Shown: positions 25,282 to 35,185, numbered from the stretch's first letter. The stretch: 64,000 nucleotides of DNA from CAZPQK01 sp964588695 (GCA_964588695.1 CAZPQK010000013.1:26011-90010); one strand, 5' to 3'. Notes: generated from the letters alone by a model not told the origin. Numbers and translations are program-made.

Positions 25282-27297
25282 ATGCCCGCCCAACTCTCGA
25301 TTGAACGCCTTGAATCGCTCGGCGCCCCCGCAGAGGCAGCCGACCGCATACACGTCATCCTGGCCGAGTGCGACGAGCCAATCGACGCCTGGACCAGGTT
25401 GCGGGCCGAGGTCCTGTCTCCGGCAATTCCTTTTGCCGTTCACCTGGCGGCATACGATGCAGCATTCTTCGACTGGGACGAATCGCTTGGCCCACGCCCG
25501 GCGTGGAGACCCACCACCGAATCTTCATTGGAAACCAACGTGGGAATGCTGGCGGCCCAACTTCATATAGCGCCGAGCGACGTACATCGGTGGTCAGTAG
25601 AACATCGCGACGACTTCTGGCAAAACATGATCGCGACATTGGCCATACAGTTCAAGCGCCCCCCGACAAAGCTACGCGGTAGTGACGACGTTGAGTTTCC
25701 CAATTGGTTGGCCGGTGCCACGCTAAATATCGCCGACAGTTGTTTTGCTGGCGCCGGTGATTCGCCTGCAATTGTCTATCAACGCGAAGGCGGCATACTG
25801 CAGAGCATCACACTCGCCGAACTTGACCGCCTGACCAATCGCGTCGCCAACGGACTGACCGAAATCGGACTAAAGCCCGACGACCGCGTGGCGATAGCGA
25901 TGCCGATGACTGTGGAAGCTGTGGCGGGTTACTTGGGAGTGCTAAAAGCGGGATGCGTAGCCGTTTCTATTGCCGACAGCTTCGCGTCAGAAGAGATCGC
26001 CACCCGGGTTAGAATCGCCAATGCCAAGTTGATGATCACCCAGGATGTAAACCCGCGAGCGGGCAAAGTGCTCCCGATGTACCAACGCGTGGTTGACAGC
26101 GGCGGAATTCAAAGTGTTGTTTGCTCGGCGGGCGATTCCCTGGCGGTCACCTTGCGCAATGACGATCTGTCGTGGGATGAGTTTCTCTCTGACGATGATC
26201 AGTTCGAAACCGTCAGTCGTAACCCCAAGGACCCGTGTAACATTCTGTTTTCGTCGGGTACCACTGGCGAACCCAAGGCTATTCCGTGGACACAAGTGAC
26301 ACCAATCAAGTGTGCCAGTGACGGATACCTTCACCACGACATTAAGTCGGGTGATGTGGTTGCATGGCCGACCAACTTGGGGTGGATGATGGGGCCGTGG
26401 CTGATTTTCGCAGCGCTTATGAATCGTGGGACGATAGCGCTTTACTATGGTGCACCCAACTCGGCGGAGTTCTGCCGCTTCGTGGAACAAGCCAGAATTA
26501 ATATGCTGGGGCTGGTTCCCAGCCTGGTCAAGGCGTGGCGCGCACACGACATGGCTGCAGGCGTCGACTGGAGCGACATCAAGTTGTTCAGTTCCACCGG
26601 CGAAGCTTCAAACGCCGAAGACTACTTGTATCTGATGTCTCTGGCCAACTACCGCCCGGTAATCGAATACTGCGGCGGGACCGAAATTGGTGGAGGTTAC
26701 GTGTCCGGTAGCCTCGCTCACGACGCTTCACCTGCGACCTTTGCAACGCCATGTTTTGGACTCGATTTTCTTTTGTTAAATGAAGAAGGCCGGCCGGCGC
26801 CCCAGGGAGAAATGTTTATCGTCCCGCCATCGGTGGGGTTGTCCGAGACATTGCTCAATCGCGATCACCACGAAGTGTATTTCGCCGGAACGCCAAAAGG
26901 TCCCAATGGAGAAGTGCTTCGTCGCCACGGCGATCAGATGGAACAAGCGGGCGCGGGATTCTATCGCGCCCTGGGGCGAGCCGACGACACGATGAACCTT
27001 GGCGGGATCAAAATTAGTTCCGCCGAAATCGAACGTGTCGCCAACACGACGTCGGGTGTCCGCGAAACAGCCGCGATCGCCGTGCCCAGTCCCGGCGGTG
27101 GGCCCAGTTTACTGGTCATCTACGCGGTGGGCGATGGTCTCGTTGCCAACACACTCAAAGCCACAATGCAAAAAGCCATTTCCGCCGATCTCAATCCCCT
27201 GTTTCGTATCCACGATGTAGTGGTGATTGACACGTTACCGCGAACGGCTTCCAACAAGGTTATGCGACGTGTCCTGCGTGCGCAGTACACCGGATAA
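25282..27297 (+). CDS. AMP-forming acyl-CoA synthetase (acyl-activating enzyme)
   Basis: A 671-residue ANL-superfamily enzyme. The ATP loop FSSGTTGEPKAIPWT, the A5-like segment EYCGGTEIGGGYV, the A7-A8 region YRALGRADDTMNLGGIKISSAEIE and the C-terminal catalytic lysine in TLPRTASNKVMRR are all present. The ~140-residue N-terminal part and the WPTNLGWMMGPWLIFAALMNRGTIALYYGAP segment resemble the acetyl-/acetoacetyl-CoA synthetase branch and the plant-type AAE17/AAE18 proteins. It makes a CoA thioester from a carboxylic acid; the acid is not known. Convergent with an exported amidase whose stop is adjacent. Confidence 0.85.
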   Translation: MPAQLSIERLESLGAPAEAADRIHVILAECDEPIDAWTRLRAEVLSPAIPFAVHLAAYDAAFFDWDESLGPRPAWRPTTESSLETNVGMLAAQLHIAPSDVHRWSVEHRDDFWQNMIATLAIQFKRPPTKLRGSDDVEFPNWLAGATLNIADSCFAGAGDSPAIVYQREGGILQSITLAELDRLTNRVANGLTEIGLKPDDRVAIAMPMTVEAVAGYLGVLKAGCVAVSIADSFASEEIATRVRIANAKLMITQDVNPRAGKVLPMYQRVVDSGGIQSVVCSAGDSLAVTLRNDDLSWDEFLSDDDQFETVSRNPKDPCNILFSSGTTGEPKAIPWTQVTPIKCASDGYLHHDIKSGDVVAWPTNLGWMMGPWLIFAALMNRGTIALYYGAPNSAEFCRFVEQARINMLGLVPSLVKAWRAHDMAAGVDWSDIKLFSSTGEASNAEDYLYLMSLANYRPVIEYCGGTEIGGGYVSGSLAHDASPATFATPCFGLDFLLLNEEGRPAPQGEMFIVPPSVGLSETLLNRDHHEVYFAGTPKGPNGEVLRRHGDQMEQAGAGFYRALGRADDTMNLGGIKISSAEIERVANTTSGVRETAAIAVPSPGGGPSLLVIYAVGDGLVANTLKATMQKAISADLNPLFRIHDVVVIDTLPRTASNKVMRRVLRAQYTG

Positions 27298-28932
27298 CTA
27301 TTGAAACGCCTTCGGGTGCCGCCGATGGTAACCGGTCGCGTCCTGGTACGCTTTGGCAACCAGCATTAGCGGCGCTTCGCCAAATAACCGCCCGATCATG
27401 GTAATACTGGTCGGATGATCGGTATCGTCGAATCCGTTTGGAAGCACCACGCTGGGGTGCCCGGTAAGGTTGGTTAGCAATAGATTGTTTCCGCCAAATG
27501 ACGGGCACATGTAAACGTCGACCGGCAAATCTGCCATCGCCTGAATGATCTGGTAACGAATGCGATTGGCTTGAATGTATTCCACCGCGGGCACAAAACG
27601 AGCACCGCGAAAAACATTGGGCCACGCGTTCTTAATCTGTCGCACCAGGAGATCGTCGCGGTTGCTTCGGGTAAGGTCGTCGAAGGCGGCTGCGGCCTCC
27701 ACCGTCAGAATCAGGGAAAGTGGTCCCCAATCGAACTCGGGCATGCTTATCGGCATCAGCTCGAAACCCATACTGCGTAATACTTCTAGCACCGCTTGAT
27801 CGCGCGCTTTGCCGGGGTAGTCGGCATCAAACAACTCCGCGATGTAGCCGATCCGTATTTCACCAGGATCTCGGCCGGCATCCCAATTGAACGCCGCATC
27901 GACAACGCTGGGATCTTTGCCATCGCTCCCGCGAATCGCGTCAAACACCATCGCGCAGTCTTCAACACTTCGACATATGGGACCAATTTTATCCATCGAC
28001 CACGACAAAGCCATAGCTCCGGCCCGACTGACACGACCAAAAGTCGGTCGCAGACCGGTGGTGCCACATCGTGTTGACGGTGACACAATCGAACCCCAGG
28101 TCTCGGTACCAATTGCGAACGGCACCAACCCAGCCGCTGTGGCAGACGCCGACCCAGCGGAGGAACCGCTGGAACCCTGCTCCAGATCCCAGGGGTTCCT
28201 GGTGAGTCCGCCGTACCAGACATCCCCCCACGCCAACGCCCCTAGCGTAAGCTTGGCAACCAGCACGGCACCAGCTTCGTCGAGCCTGGCAATGACGGTA
28301 GCGGTGTCGTCGATCACTTGCTCGCGATACGGCTCGGCTCCCCAAGTGGTTTTAAACCCAGGAACAGCCAGCAAATCCTTAGCGCCGTACGGGATCCCGT
28401 GTAGCGGACCACGGTAGACCCCTTCTGCGAGTTCTTTGTCGGCTTGGCGAGCTTGCGCCATCGCCCGCGCTTCGGTAATAGTCACCACGCACTCCAGGCG
28501 GTCGCCGAAGGTTTGCAGGCGTTTGATGAACAACTCTGTTAGTTGAACCGAGGTGACTTTGCGTTCACGAACAAGCGCGCTTAATTGAGCGACCGTGTAG
28601 AAAGCCAGGTCGTCAATGCGGTCTGGCATCGATACTTTCTGTTCGCTCCACACTTGTGGCCGCTGATTTCTGTCGAGCTCGAAACCTACCGGTAGTGGAT
28701 TAAACACCAGCGAAGGTCTTACGCTGTTCGCCACCGGTATCTTGCGTAAGGTCTCATACATTGCGACATAGTCGCGCACGTCGCCGAGCAGTGAGTCGAG
28801 TTCGGCTTCGGTAAAACTCAGCCCCGCGACACGCTGCGCAATACGAAGGTCATCAACCGTTAGTTCCGGCGTATCCGCGGCCGCAACCACGGCGATCATT
28901 GACCAAACAATCAGCAAGAACATTCGGCGCAT
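27298..28932 (-). CDS. Exported amidase-signature family hydrolase
   Basis: A 544-residue amidase-signature enzyme with an N-terminal signal peptide (MRRMFLLIVWSMIAVVAAA), so it works outside the cytoplasm, unlike GatA. The Ser-cisSer-Lys triad is visible: Lys in IPYGAKDLLAVPG, and the Ser pair in EQGSSGSSAGSASATAAG with SIVSPSTRCGTTGLRPT. A ~130-residue N-terminal extension precedes the amidase domain. It probably hydrolyses amides or peptide amides in the periplasm. It is third in a same-strand run after the antiporter and lipoprotein genes, with a 9-bp gap from the latter. Confidence 0.85.
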   Translation of the reverse strand: MRRMFLLIVWSMIAVVAAADTPELTVDDLRIAQRVAGLSFTEAELDSLLGDVRDYVAMYETLRKIPVANSVRPSLVFNPLPVGFELDRNQRPQVWSEQKVSMPDRIDDLAFYTVAQLSALVRERKVTSVQLTELFIKRLQTFGDRLECVVTITEARAMAQARQADKELAEGVYRGPLHGIPYGAKDLLAVPGFKTTWGAEPYREQVIDDTATVIARLDEAGAVLVAKLTLGALAWGDVWYGGLTRNPWDLEQGSSGSSAGSASATAAGLVPFAIGTETWGSIVSPSTRCGTTGLRPTFGRVSRAGAMALSWSMDKIGPICRSVEDCAMVFDAIRGSDGKDPSVVDAAFNWDAGRDPGEIRIGYIAELFDADYPGKARDQAVLEVLRSMGFELMPISMPEFDWGPLSLILTVEAAAAFDDLTRSNRDDLLVRQIKNAWPNVFRGARFVPAVEYIQANRIRYQIIQAMADLPVDVYMCPSFGGNNLLLTNLTGHPSVVLPNGFDDTDHPTSITMIGRLFGEAPLMLVAKAYQDATGYHRRHPKAFQ

Positions 28933-28941
28933 GAGTTCTCC

Positions 28942-29700
28942 TTATGGGTTCAGGTTTAATCCGCCGCAACGTTCAACCAGCGGCTCAAACCGCTTGTCGG
29001 CTTCGGCGTCGTTACCGCGCGCACGCGCGGCACGCGCCCAAAGGATCTGCGCACGAACATCGTAGGGCCACCGATCCAGTGCCTGACGCGCGGATTCCTG
29101 CGCGCGATCCACATCGCCGCCCCGTTCCCCGGGCGGCCGATTCAGAATAAGCTCCGATTCCCAAAGGTACGCTTCGACAAAGTCCGGCGAGCGCAGCCGC
29201 ATATCCATCGCTTTGTCCAACGTGCGGGTCTCCCATTTGTCATCAAGGAGCCCTTCCACGCTGGCAACCCTTAGCGCCAGGTAATTGCGATAGTCGGGTT
29301 CCCCGACGGTCAGCGGTGTCGCATTTGCGCGGTCCGGGTAAAGCGACGCAATTACCTCTGCTACCGTTTGCGACATGCCAACGTAACTGTCGACCCCGAC
29401 TGTCACTCCCGCGTCACCGCGTGGGGAAGCAATCAGAATGTCCCATTTGTCATCAATCGGAACTGCAAAGACAGTAAGTGTATCGATAGGTGCCACAATG
29501 CGCGAATGCTCTTCCAGCAGGCACGCGCCGCTTAGGTTGGCGACTACCCTCTCCCCGGTAGTCACCAGGTTCTGTTCGAATGATGGAGGCGGGTTTCCAT
29601 CGACGATGACGTCGATGTAAACATGTATCGGCGACGGAGGCTCGGACGTACAACCCGCGCAACACAATCCAACCAAGATTACGCACAGCAAACGTCTCAC
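28942..29700 (-). CDS. Lipoprotein with C-terminal TPR-like helices
   Basis: A 252-residue lipoprotein with lipobox CAGC. It starts at a GTG that overlaps the stop of the antiporter gene (GTGA), a sign of translational coupling. The N-terminal half is mixed beta (IHVYIDVIVDGNPPPSFEQNL); the C-terminal half has TPR-like helices (ARQALDRWPYDVRAQILWARAARARGNDAEA). I do not recognise a family. Coupling with the antiporter and closeness to the exported amidase suggest a shared envelope role, but this is inference. Confidence 0.65.
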   Translation of the reverse strand: MRRLLCVILVGLCCAGCTSEPPSPIHVYIDVIVDGNPPPSFEQNLVTTGERVVANLSGACLLEEHSRIVAPIDTLTVFAVPIDDKWDILIASPRGDAGVTVGVDSYVGMSQTVAEVIASLYPDRANATPLTVGEPDYRNYLALRVASVEGLLDDKWETRTLDKAMDMRLRSPDFVEAYLWESELILNRPPGERGGDVDRAQESARQALDRWPYDVRAQILWARAARARGNDAEADKRFEPLVERCGGLNLNP

Positions 29701-30947
29701 GATGATACTCCTTCAACACGTGTAACCCGACGAACCACACGACCAACCGTCAGCCCCTGAACCACGATTGAGAACACGACCACCAGGTAGGTCACCGTCA
29801 GCAACGCGTCTCGAATTTGTCCTGGCGGTAGTGACAACACCAGAGCCACCGAAATACCGCCGTGAAGACCACCCCAGGTCATTACGGTGACTGCGCCCGG
29901 ACTAAAAGTTCTTCGACGACGCAGGAATGACACCGGAAGCACAACGCTAATCCAGCGCGCGGCAAGGACGATGGCTATGCAGATGAGTCCGGCAGCGATA
30001 TACGCGCGGTTCATGACAATCGCCAACAACTCAAAACCGATTAGCAAGAACAGAACGGCGTTAAGCACCTCATCGACGAGTTCCCAAAACATATCGAGAT
30101 GTTCGCGCGTGACTTCGCTCATTGCAAACACTCGCCCCTGGTTCCCAATCAACAATCCGGCCACAACCATAGCGATGGGTCCAGACAGATGCAGGCGGGT
30201 CGCGAGAGCGTAACCGCCCATCACCAACCCCAGCGTTAGAAGGACTTCGATCGCGTAGCTGTCGAGCGAGCGCAACATCAGGTAAGTAACGTATCCAAGG
30301 GGCAGTCCCAGTAGCGCGCCGCCAAGAGCTTCCTCTACAAACAACTTCGCAATGTGGGTGGCACTGGCATGCTCGCCGCCAGCGATTTCGGCGAGAACGA
30401 TGAACACAACCACGGCGATGCCGTCGTTAAACAAACTCTCGCCCACGATTTTGGTTTCCAGCGACTTGGGTGCGCCCGCATTACGCAGAATCCCCATGAC
30501 GGCAACCGGGTCGGTCGGAGAGATCAGCGCGCCGAAGACCAGGCAGTAGGTAAACGGAATCTCCATGCCTAGCACTCGAAACACGTACCACGAGCTAACC
30601 CCCACAATTGCGGTGGTCAGTAGTAGCCCAAAACTGGCCAACGCGGTGATAATCCATTTTTGGTCTCGGAGGTCTCCCAGGTTTACGTGCAGGGCCCCTG
30701 CAAACAGCAGAAAGCTCAGCATGCAGCCCAGAACGGCATCGTCAAACTCTATGCCGACAACCGTATCGTGAGCAAATGTCGTAATTCCGGTAATTCCCAG
30801 CTTGGCCAGAACAACCAGAGTGCCCGAAAGGAGGATCGCAATGAGCATGATGCCTATCGCGGTGGGCAGCCGGAACAGCTTGGCGTTGACATAGCCAAAT
30901 ACCGCAGCCAGGGAAATGAGCAGAGCCGAAAGTTCGAATAGATTCAT
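29697..30947 (-). CDS. CPA1-family sodium/proton antiporter
   Basis: The start is placed at ATG 30947, just before the first membrane segment. The 416-residue protein has about 11-12 transmembrane helices. Diagnostic segments are FGALISPTDPVAVMGILR and VGESLFNDGIAVVVFIVLAEI, where the acidic residues bind the ion, and a C-terminal GGLHGGISVALVLSLP. This is the NhaP/Nhe type, exporting Na+ or K+ for protons. It has no long cytosolic regulatory tail. It heads a probable three-gene operon with the lipoprotein and the amidase. Confidence 0.9.
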   Translation of the reverse strand: MNLFELSALLISLAAVFGYVNAKLFRLPTAIGIMLIAILLSGTLVVLAKLGITGITTFAHDTVVGIEFDDAVLGCMLSFLLFAGALHVNLGDLRDQKWIITALASFGLLLTTAIVGVSSWYVFRVLGMEIPFTYCLVFGALISPTDPVAVMGILRNAGAPKSLETKIVGESLFNDGIAVVVFIVLAEIAGGEHASATHIAKLFVEEALGGALLGLPLGYVTYLMLRSLDSYAIEVLLTLGLVMGGYALATRLHLSGPIAMVVAGLLIGNQGRVFAMSEVTREHLDMFWELVDEVLNAVLFLLIGFELLAIVMNRAYIAAGLICIAIVLAARWISVVLPVSFLRRRRTFSPGAVTVMTWGGLHGGISVALVLSLPPGQIRDALLTVTYLVVVFSIVVQGLTVGRVVRRVTRVEGVSS

Positions 30948-31048
30948 AAATTTGTGTGACTTAGGGGTGGCGTCGAAGCGTCCTAGTATCATGCACTCAC
31001 GGGCCGCCGTCAATATCCTGGCGCGGCTAAATTGTTGTAAAAATTGGT

Positions 31049-31108
31049 GTTACTGCTATCGAACACAGGGCCCGCCTGGCCCTAAGCCGTTGTGTTTGCG
31101 ACAGTAAC
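31049..31108 (+). other. Long imperfect hairpin in intergenic region
   Basis: GTTACTG ... CAGTAAC (7 bp), AACACA ... TGTGTT (6 bp) and GGGCC ... GGCCC (5 bp) nest to form a 60-nt stem with internal loops. A short T4 run follows at about 31113. It lies between the divergent antiporter and OmpA-like genes. It could be a small structured RNA, or part of the OmpA leader if transcription starts further upstream. Confidence 0.35.
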
Positions 31109-31242
31109 CTCGTTTTCGGGTTCCGCCAAACGCAGTCGACAAAATTATGCTTGGCGAATCGCGCGATATGGCGTAACACCATTGACCTATAGCTGGACGT
31201 TTAACGGCTTTAACCGATGAATTTGCAAAGGTGGTACGACCG

Positions 31243-32325
31243 ATGCGTAGATTTGTAATGATTGTGGTCGCCTTGGCGTTTGCGCTGAGCACCACTGCCG
31301 TCAGCAGTGACGCTCGCCTGCGCGATCGCGGCAAGCCCGACAAAAGCAAAGCGCAGATGTATTCCGAAGTGGAGCACATGATTTGCGCGTTCACTCGCCC
31401 GTGGCCTTTTAACAAGTGTGATGGCCACGGCACGACAGATCGCGACAGCGATGGCGACGGTGTAATGGATAGTCGCGACCGTTGCCCCAACACGCCCAAG
31501 GGCGCCGAAGTTGACCGCTATGGTTGCCCGACCGCGGCTGACGCCGACGGCGACGGTGTACCGGATGGCGTCGACAAGTGTGCTGATACTCCGCGTGGCG
31601 CTCGCGTGGACGCAAGTGGCTGTCCGATGGACAGCGATGGCGACGGCGTTCCCGACGGGATCGACCGCTGCAGCGGTACCCCGAAGGGCGCCAAGGTCGA
31701 CCGTAACGGTTGCCCGGCGGACGCAGACGGCGACGGTGTTGCCGATGGCGTTGACCGCTGCCCCAACACGCCAGAAGGCGCGCGAGTAAACGCTGACGGT
31801 TGCGCAATCGACAGCGACGGTGATGGGGTTGCCGACGGCATCGACCGCTGCCCCAACACGCCAAACAACCTCGAGGTCAACGACATGGGTTGCCCGGTCG
31901 AAATCAGCGAAACCGAAACCGAGTTTCTTGACAGCGGTATGATTCGTACGTCGCTGATTAACTTTGAATCCGGTAGTGCCTCGATCAAGTCAGCGTCCTA
32001 CCCGATTCTCGACGAGATCGGCAACATTCTGGTTCAGTGGCCCAAACTGAAAATCGAAATTGGTGGCCATACTGACAGTCAAGGTAGCGAGTCGCTGAAC
32101 CAGCGCCTCTCCGACGAACGCGCTCAGGCGGTGTTGTCCTACTTGACCAGCAATTTTGACGTCAAGGGCAGCCAGTTTAGTACCAAAGGTTACGGCGAAA
32201 GTTCGCCGATTGCGTCCAACTCCACTGCCGACGGCCGTAAGCGTAACCGTCGAGTAGAGTTCACGGTGCTAAACCGGGACGAGCTGAAGCGTGAGATCGA
32301 ACGCCGCGGCTTTAAGAACCGTTAG
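31243..32325 (+). CDS. OmpA-family outer membrane protein with thrombospondin type-3 repeats
   Basis: The start at ATG 31243 is preferred over an upstream GTG because an AAAGGTGG ribosome-binding site sits just ahead. The 360-residue protein has a signal peptide and a short N-terminal region. Five calcium-binding type-3 repeats of 30-32 residues follow (DSDGDGVPDGIDRC ... GCP). The C-terminal OmpA peptidoglycan-binding domain spans about residues 250-345, with INFESGSASIKSAS, IGGHTDSQGSESLNQRLSDERA and GYGESSPIASNSTADGRKRNRRVEF. It links the outer membrane or surface to the cell wall. Followed by a strong terminator. Confidence 0.9.
   Translation: MRRFVMIVVALAFALSTTAVSSDARLRDRGKPDKSKAQMYSEVEHMICAFTRPWPFNKCDGHGTTDRDSDGDGVMDSRDRCPNTPKGAEVDRYGCPTAADADGDGVPDGVDKCADTPRGARVDASGCPMDSDGDGVPDGIDRCSGTPKGAKVDRNGCPADADGDGVADGVDRCPNTPEGARVNADGCAIDSDGDGVADGIDRCPNTPNNLEVNDMGCPVEISETETEFLDSGMIRTSLINFESGSASIKSASYPILDEIGNILVQWPKLKIEIGGHTDSQGSESLNQRLSDERAQAVLSYLTSNFDVKGSQFSTKGYGESSPIASNSTADGRKRNRRVEFTVLNRDELKREIERRGFKNR
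31444..31899 (+). repeat. Five tandem ~90-bp repeats encoding thrombospondin type-3 units
   Basis: The repeats encode DxDGDGVxDGxDxCxxTPxGAxVxxxGCP units of 30-32 residues. They are similar at DNA level (gacagcgatggcgacgg recurs), so copy number may vary by recombination between strains. Confidence 0.85.
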
Positions 32326-32344
32326 CAAATAACGCAACTCGCAC

Positions 32345-32378
32345 AAAGGGCGATACTCACTACGAGTATCGCCCTTTT
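32345..32378. terminator. Bidirectional rho-independent terminator
   Basis: A 14-bp stem (AAAGGGCGATACTC / GAGTATCGCCCTTT) with an ACTAC loop, followed by a T run, lies between the convergent OmpA-like and M1 aminopeptidase genes. Confidence 0.9.
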
Positions 32379-32404
32379 TCTTGGTGTATGGACAGCGGCA
32401 GGGG

Positions 32405-35008
32405 TTACTTCATGGAGGTCGAGAACTCGCGAAGATATGCCTCCACGCTTTGCCCTTCTCGATCGCGCAGGTTGACGCAGTCGGTAATCTGGTCGGTAAC
32501 CTTCTTTAGATTCGTCGCGGTTCCATCCACGCTGTTACCCGGTCGAGCAAAGAACGCTTCTGCCGCCGCGAGACGTTCCTGCGAGCAGCCGCTCACCATG
32601 TAGGGCATGTACGCCGCGAACTCTGGCGGCATACGTGAGGTTATCCGATCGTAGTTGTCCATCATCCAGTTGAACATTTTTTCACGCCCCGCTTCCGTAG
32701 CGGCGATCCCACCCACGACCGCAAACATCTCGTTCACGCGTACGTCATCAGTTAACGCAAAAGCAAGCGCTTGATCCTGAAGCTTCTCGTTCTTGAACGA
32801 ACTAAGCGCCCTTAGAAAACGGCTGCGATCGGCGGGAACCTTGGTAGCCAGAAACTTGTTCTTTAGTGTGTCAAACATTGCCTGATCGCCATCGACAAAA
32901 GCCGTTCGCAACGCCACGCCCGCCAGTTGCGCATCGACAGCCTTGGTGTCCGTCATGTATTCACGGGCAAGTCGCTCGCAGTGATCCCTCGCCTCATCGT
33001 CCTGGCCCTCGTCGCCTAGCCAGGCGATCATCTGCGGACGGAAAAGCGAAACCGCTTCGGCTTCGCCTTCAACCGGTGTCAGGCCCCACTTGTGCTTCGA
33101 AGCCTGCAAGAGTTCGCGGACATACTGAGAGAACTCCTCCGACAGTTCGTCGGGAACCAGGGCTACTTTCATGCCGCCAAGATCCCCTAACACTTGTGAC
33201 ATTGTCGCCGCGTCGGGCTCGGAAGCAAACCGGCGCAACACATCCATGTAGTCTGCGGCCGACATTTCGCCGGCGTTGAGCAGCGACTTAGCGTTGCCGA
33301 CAAACGATACGCGCTCGCGCTCGCTAAGGGTTTGGGTGGGATTCGCAGCCATTTTAAAGAACATGTCCGTCGGCACCGACCAGCGGTAATAAGAATGAGC
33401 ACCTTCGTCGGGCATCACCCAGTCAATGTTCGAGCTAAGTTCGACAACCTGGCTCGGCTTGTCGAGCACCACAACGCGCGAATAAACGTTCGCGCCGTCG
33501 GATACTTTGAGCCGCACCGGTACTGTCCACATCTGGTCGGGAGCGTCGACGCCCGAGTTTAAAAACCTCTTCTGGGTTAACTTGACACCGCCGCCGACTG
33601 GTTCTACCGCAACCAACGGATACCCGGGTTGATCAAGAAAACTCGCGAGAATGGGCTCCAGGTTCTTGTCAGCCGCGTCCGACAATGCCGAAAAAAGATC
33701 GGCCGCCACGGTATTCCCCCACGCGTGCTCATTTATGTAATTACGAACGCCGCGCTGAAACGCGTCTTCGCCAATGAACATCTCGACCATGCGCAGCAAC
33801 GTTTTGCCTTTGCTATACGCCAGGCCTAAGTCTTCCATAATGTCCGAGGTCGACTCGACTGGTTTGCGGATTTGCTTGGTGGAAGGCCGCGCGTCGGTGT
33901 TCATAATACCGTTGGTGTCGCGGATGCTCCCCATCTCAATCTGAAACTCGGGATATAGCTCTGCGGTTAGTTTGTCAGCCATCCAATCGGCGAACGACTC
34001 GTTTAACCACAGGTCGTCCCACCACGCCATCGTTACCAGGTCACCAAACCACATGTGAGCAAACTCATGCATGGTCACTCGAGCCAGGGTTCGTTTCTGC
34101 GACACACTCGCGGCATCGCTATCGATCAACAAAATCCGGTCTGCAAAAGTAACGGCACCGACGTTTTCCATCGCACCGGGCCAGTATTCCGGAATGGCGA
34201 TCAAGTCGAGCTTGGCATAGGGGTAGTCGCGCCCAAAGTAGTCTATGCACTTTTGCAAAATCGCTGGCGACATCTCCGCCGCAAGTCTGGCGAGGTGCTT
34301 TTGCCCTTTGACGGTGTAGACTCGTCCCGGGACTTGCAGCCCGGGTATCGCAATGCTTTCCAGTGGACCTGCGGCAATCGCAATCAAATAGCTGGGCATC
34401 GGAGGGGTGGCTTCAAACTCGTAGGTCTTGGTCGACGCACCCATAATCTTTTTCTTAACCGGCGTGTTGGTAACCGCTTCGTGCTGCATGGGAACGGTAA
34501 GGGTTAGCTGATAAGGTACCTTTACCAGCGGTTCGTCCCAGCATGGGAATGCCTTTCGGCAGTCCACAGCCTGCATCTGACTAAACAGATACCCCGTACC
34601 CTCATGCTTGATGCGATACAGACCAACCGCCTGCGTGTTGTATTCCTTGGAAAACTCGATATCGAGTTGATACTCACCCTTACCCAGCGCGTGCGCCGGT
34701 GTGGCTTGCCTCAGGCCAGCTTCGATTTCCTCAACCTCCACCGCGATGGCGTTGCCTTTGGCGTCGGTTAGCTTGACGCTGGTGAGGTCCATCTCCTCGG
34801 CATGAAACAGAAACCGGTCGGACTTCTCTGTCACCTTCAACGCGATGGAAGTGCGGCCGGTGTAGGTTTCTTCGCGCGAGTCGAGATCCAGAGAGACGGC
34901 TTGCGACGTCGGCGCTACCCGCAGGTCGAGCCGAGTGTCGGCTTCGACAACGCTTGCCATGCTTAACATACAAAACACGGCCACCACAGCGAGCTTGCAG
35001 ATTTTCAT
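32405..35008 (-). CDS. Exported M1-family aminopeptidase
   Basis: An 867-residue zinc aminopeptidase of the PepN/APN type with a signal peptide. The substrate-anchoring GAMEN motif (WPGAMENVGAVTF) precedes the zinc site HEFAH (His314, His318) and the third ligand Glu337 in WLNESFADWMA. A long alpha-helical ERAP1-C-like domain fills the last ~350 residues. It removes N-terminal residues from peptides, here in the periplasm or outside. It stands alone. With the M36 peptidase at 36-39 kb it suggests growth on protein. Confidence 0.9.
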   Translation of the reverse strand: MKICKLAVVAVFCMLSMASVVEADTRLDLRVAPTSQAVSLDLDSREETYTGRTSIALKVTEKSDRFLFHAEEMDLTSVKLTDAKGNAIAVEVEEIEAGLRQATPAHALGKGEYQLDIEFSKEYNTQAVGLYRIKHEGTGYLFSQMQAVDCRKAFPCWDEPLVKVPYQLTLTVPMQHEAVTNTPVKKKIMGASTKTYEFEATPPMPSYLIAIAAGPLESIAIPGLQVPGRVYTVKGQKHLARLAAEMSPAILQKCIDYFGRDYPYAKLDLIAIPEYWPGAMENVGAVTFADRILLIDSDAASVSQKRTLARVTMHEFAHMWFGDLVTMAWWDDLWLNESFADWMADKLTAELYPEFQIEMGSIRDTNGIMNTDARPSTKQIRKPVESTSDIMEDLGLAYSKGKTLLRMVEMFIGEDAFQRGVRNYINEHAWGNTVAADLFSALSDAADKNLEPILASFLDQPGYPLVAVEPVGGGVKLTQKRFLNSGVDAPDQMWTVPVRLKVSDGANVYSRVVVLDKPSQVVELSSNIDWVMPDEGAHSYYRWSVPTDMFFKMAANPTQTLSERERVSFVGNAKSLLNAGEMSAADYMDVLRRFASEPDAATMSQVLGDLGGMKVALVPDELSEEFSQYVRELLQASKHKWGLTPVEGEAEAVSLFRPQMIAWLGDEGQDDEARDHCERLAREYMTDTKAVDAQLAGVALRTAFVDGDQAMFDTLKNKFLATKVPADRSRFLRALSSFKNEKLQDQALAFALTDDVRVNEMFAVVGGIAATEAGREKMFNWMMDNYDRITSRMPPEFAAYMPYMVSGCSQERLAAAEAFFARPGNSVDGTATNLKKVTDQITDCVNLRDREGQSVEAYLREFSTSMK

Positions 35009-35131
35009 GGAATTGGGTTCCTTTCGCAGGATAGTGAGTGGGGTCTTGTGCAGGTATACGGCGATCGGCGCCTGCTGGTTTCATTGGAGACTAACATCGA
35101 GCCGTAGCAGGCGACAAGGAGGCCCAAGAAA

Positions 35132-35161
35132 AAGGCGCCCGGGAATGAACCCGAGCGCCTT
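35132..35161 (-). terminator. Rho-independent terminator of the exported motif protein gene
   Basis: A stem AAGGCGCCCGGG / CCCGAGCGCCT with a six-base loop. The A5 tract on its left gives a T run on the minus strand, so it ends the gene at 35186-35881. Confidence 0.8.
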
Positions 35162-35185
35162 CATTAACAATTATCTCAGTCTGAC

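Noticed and set aside
31444..31899. CRISPR-like or satellite repeat array
   Set aside because: The ~90-bp periodic sequence is simply the coding repeats of thrombospondin type-3 units.
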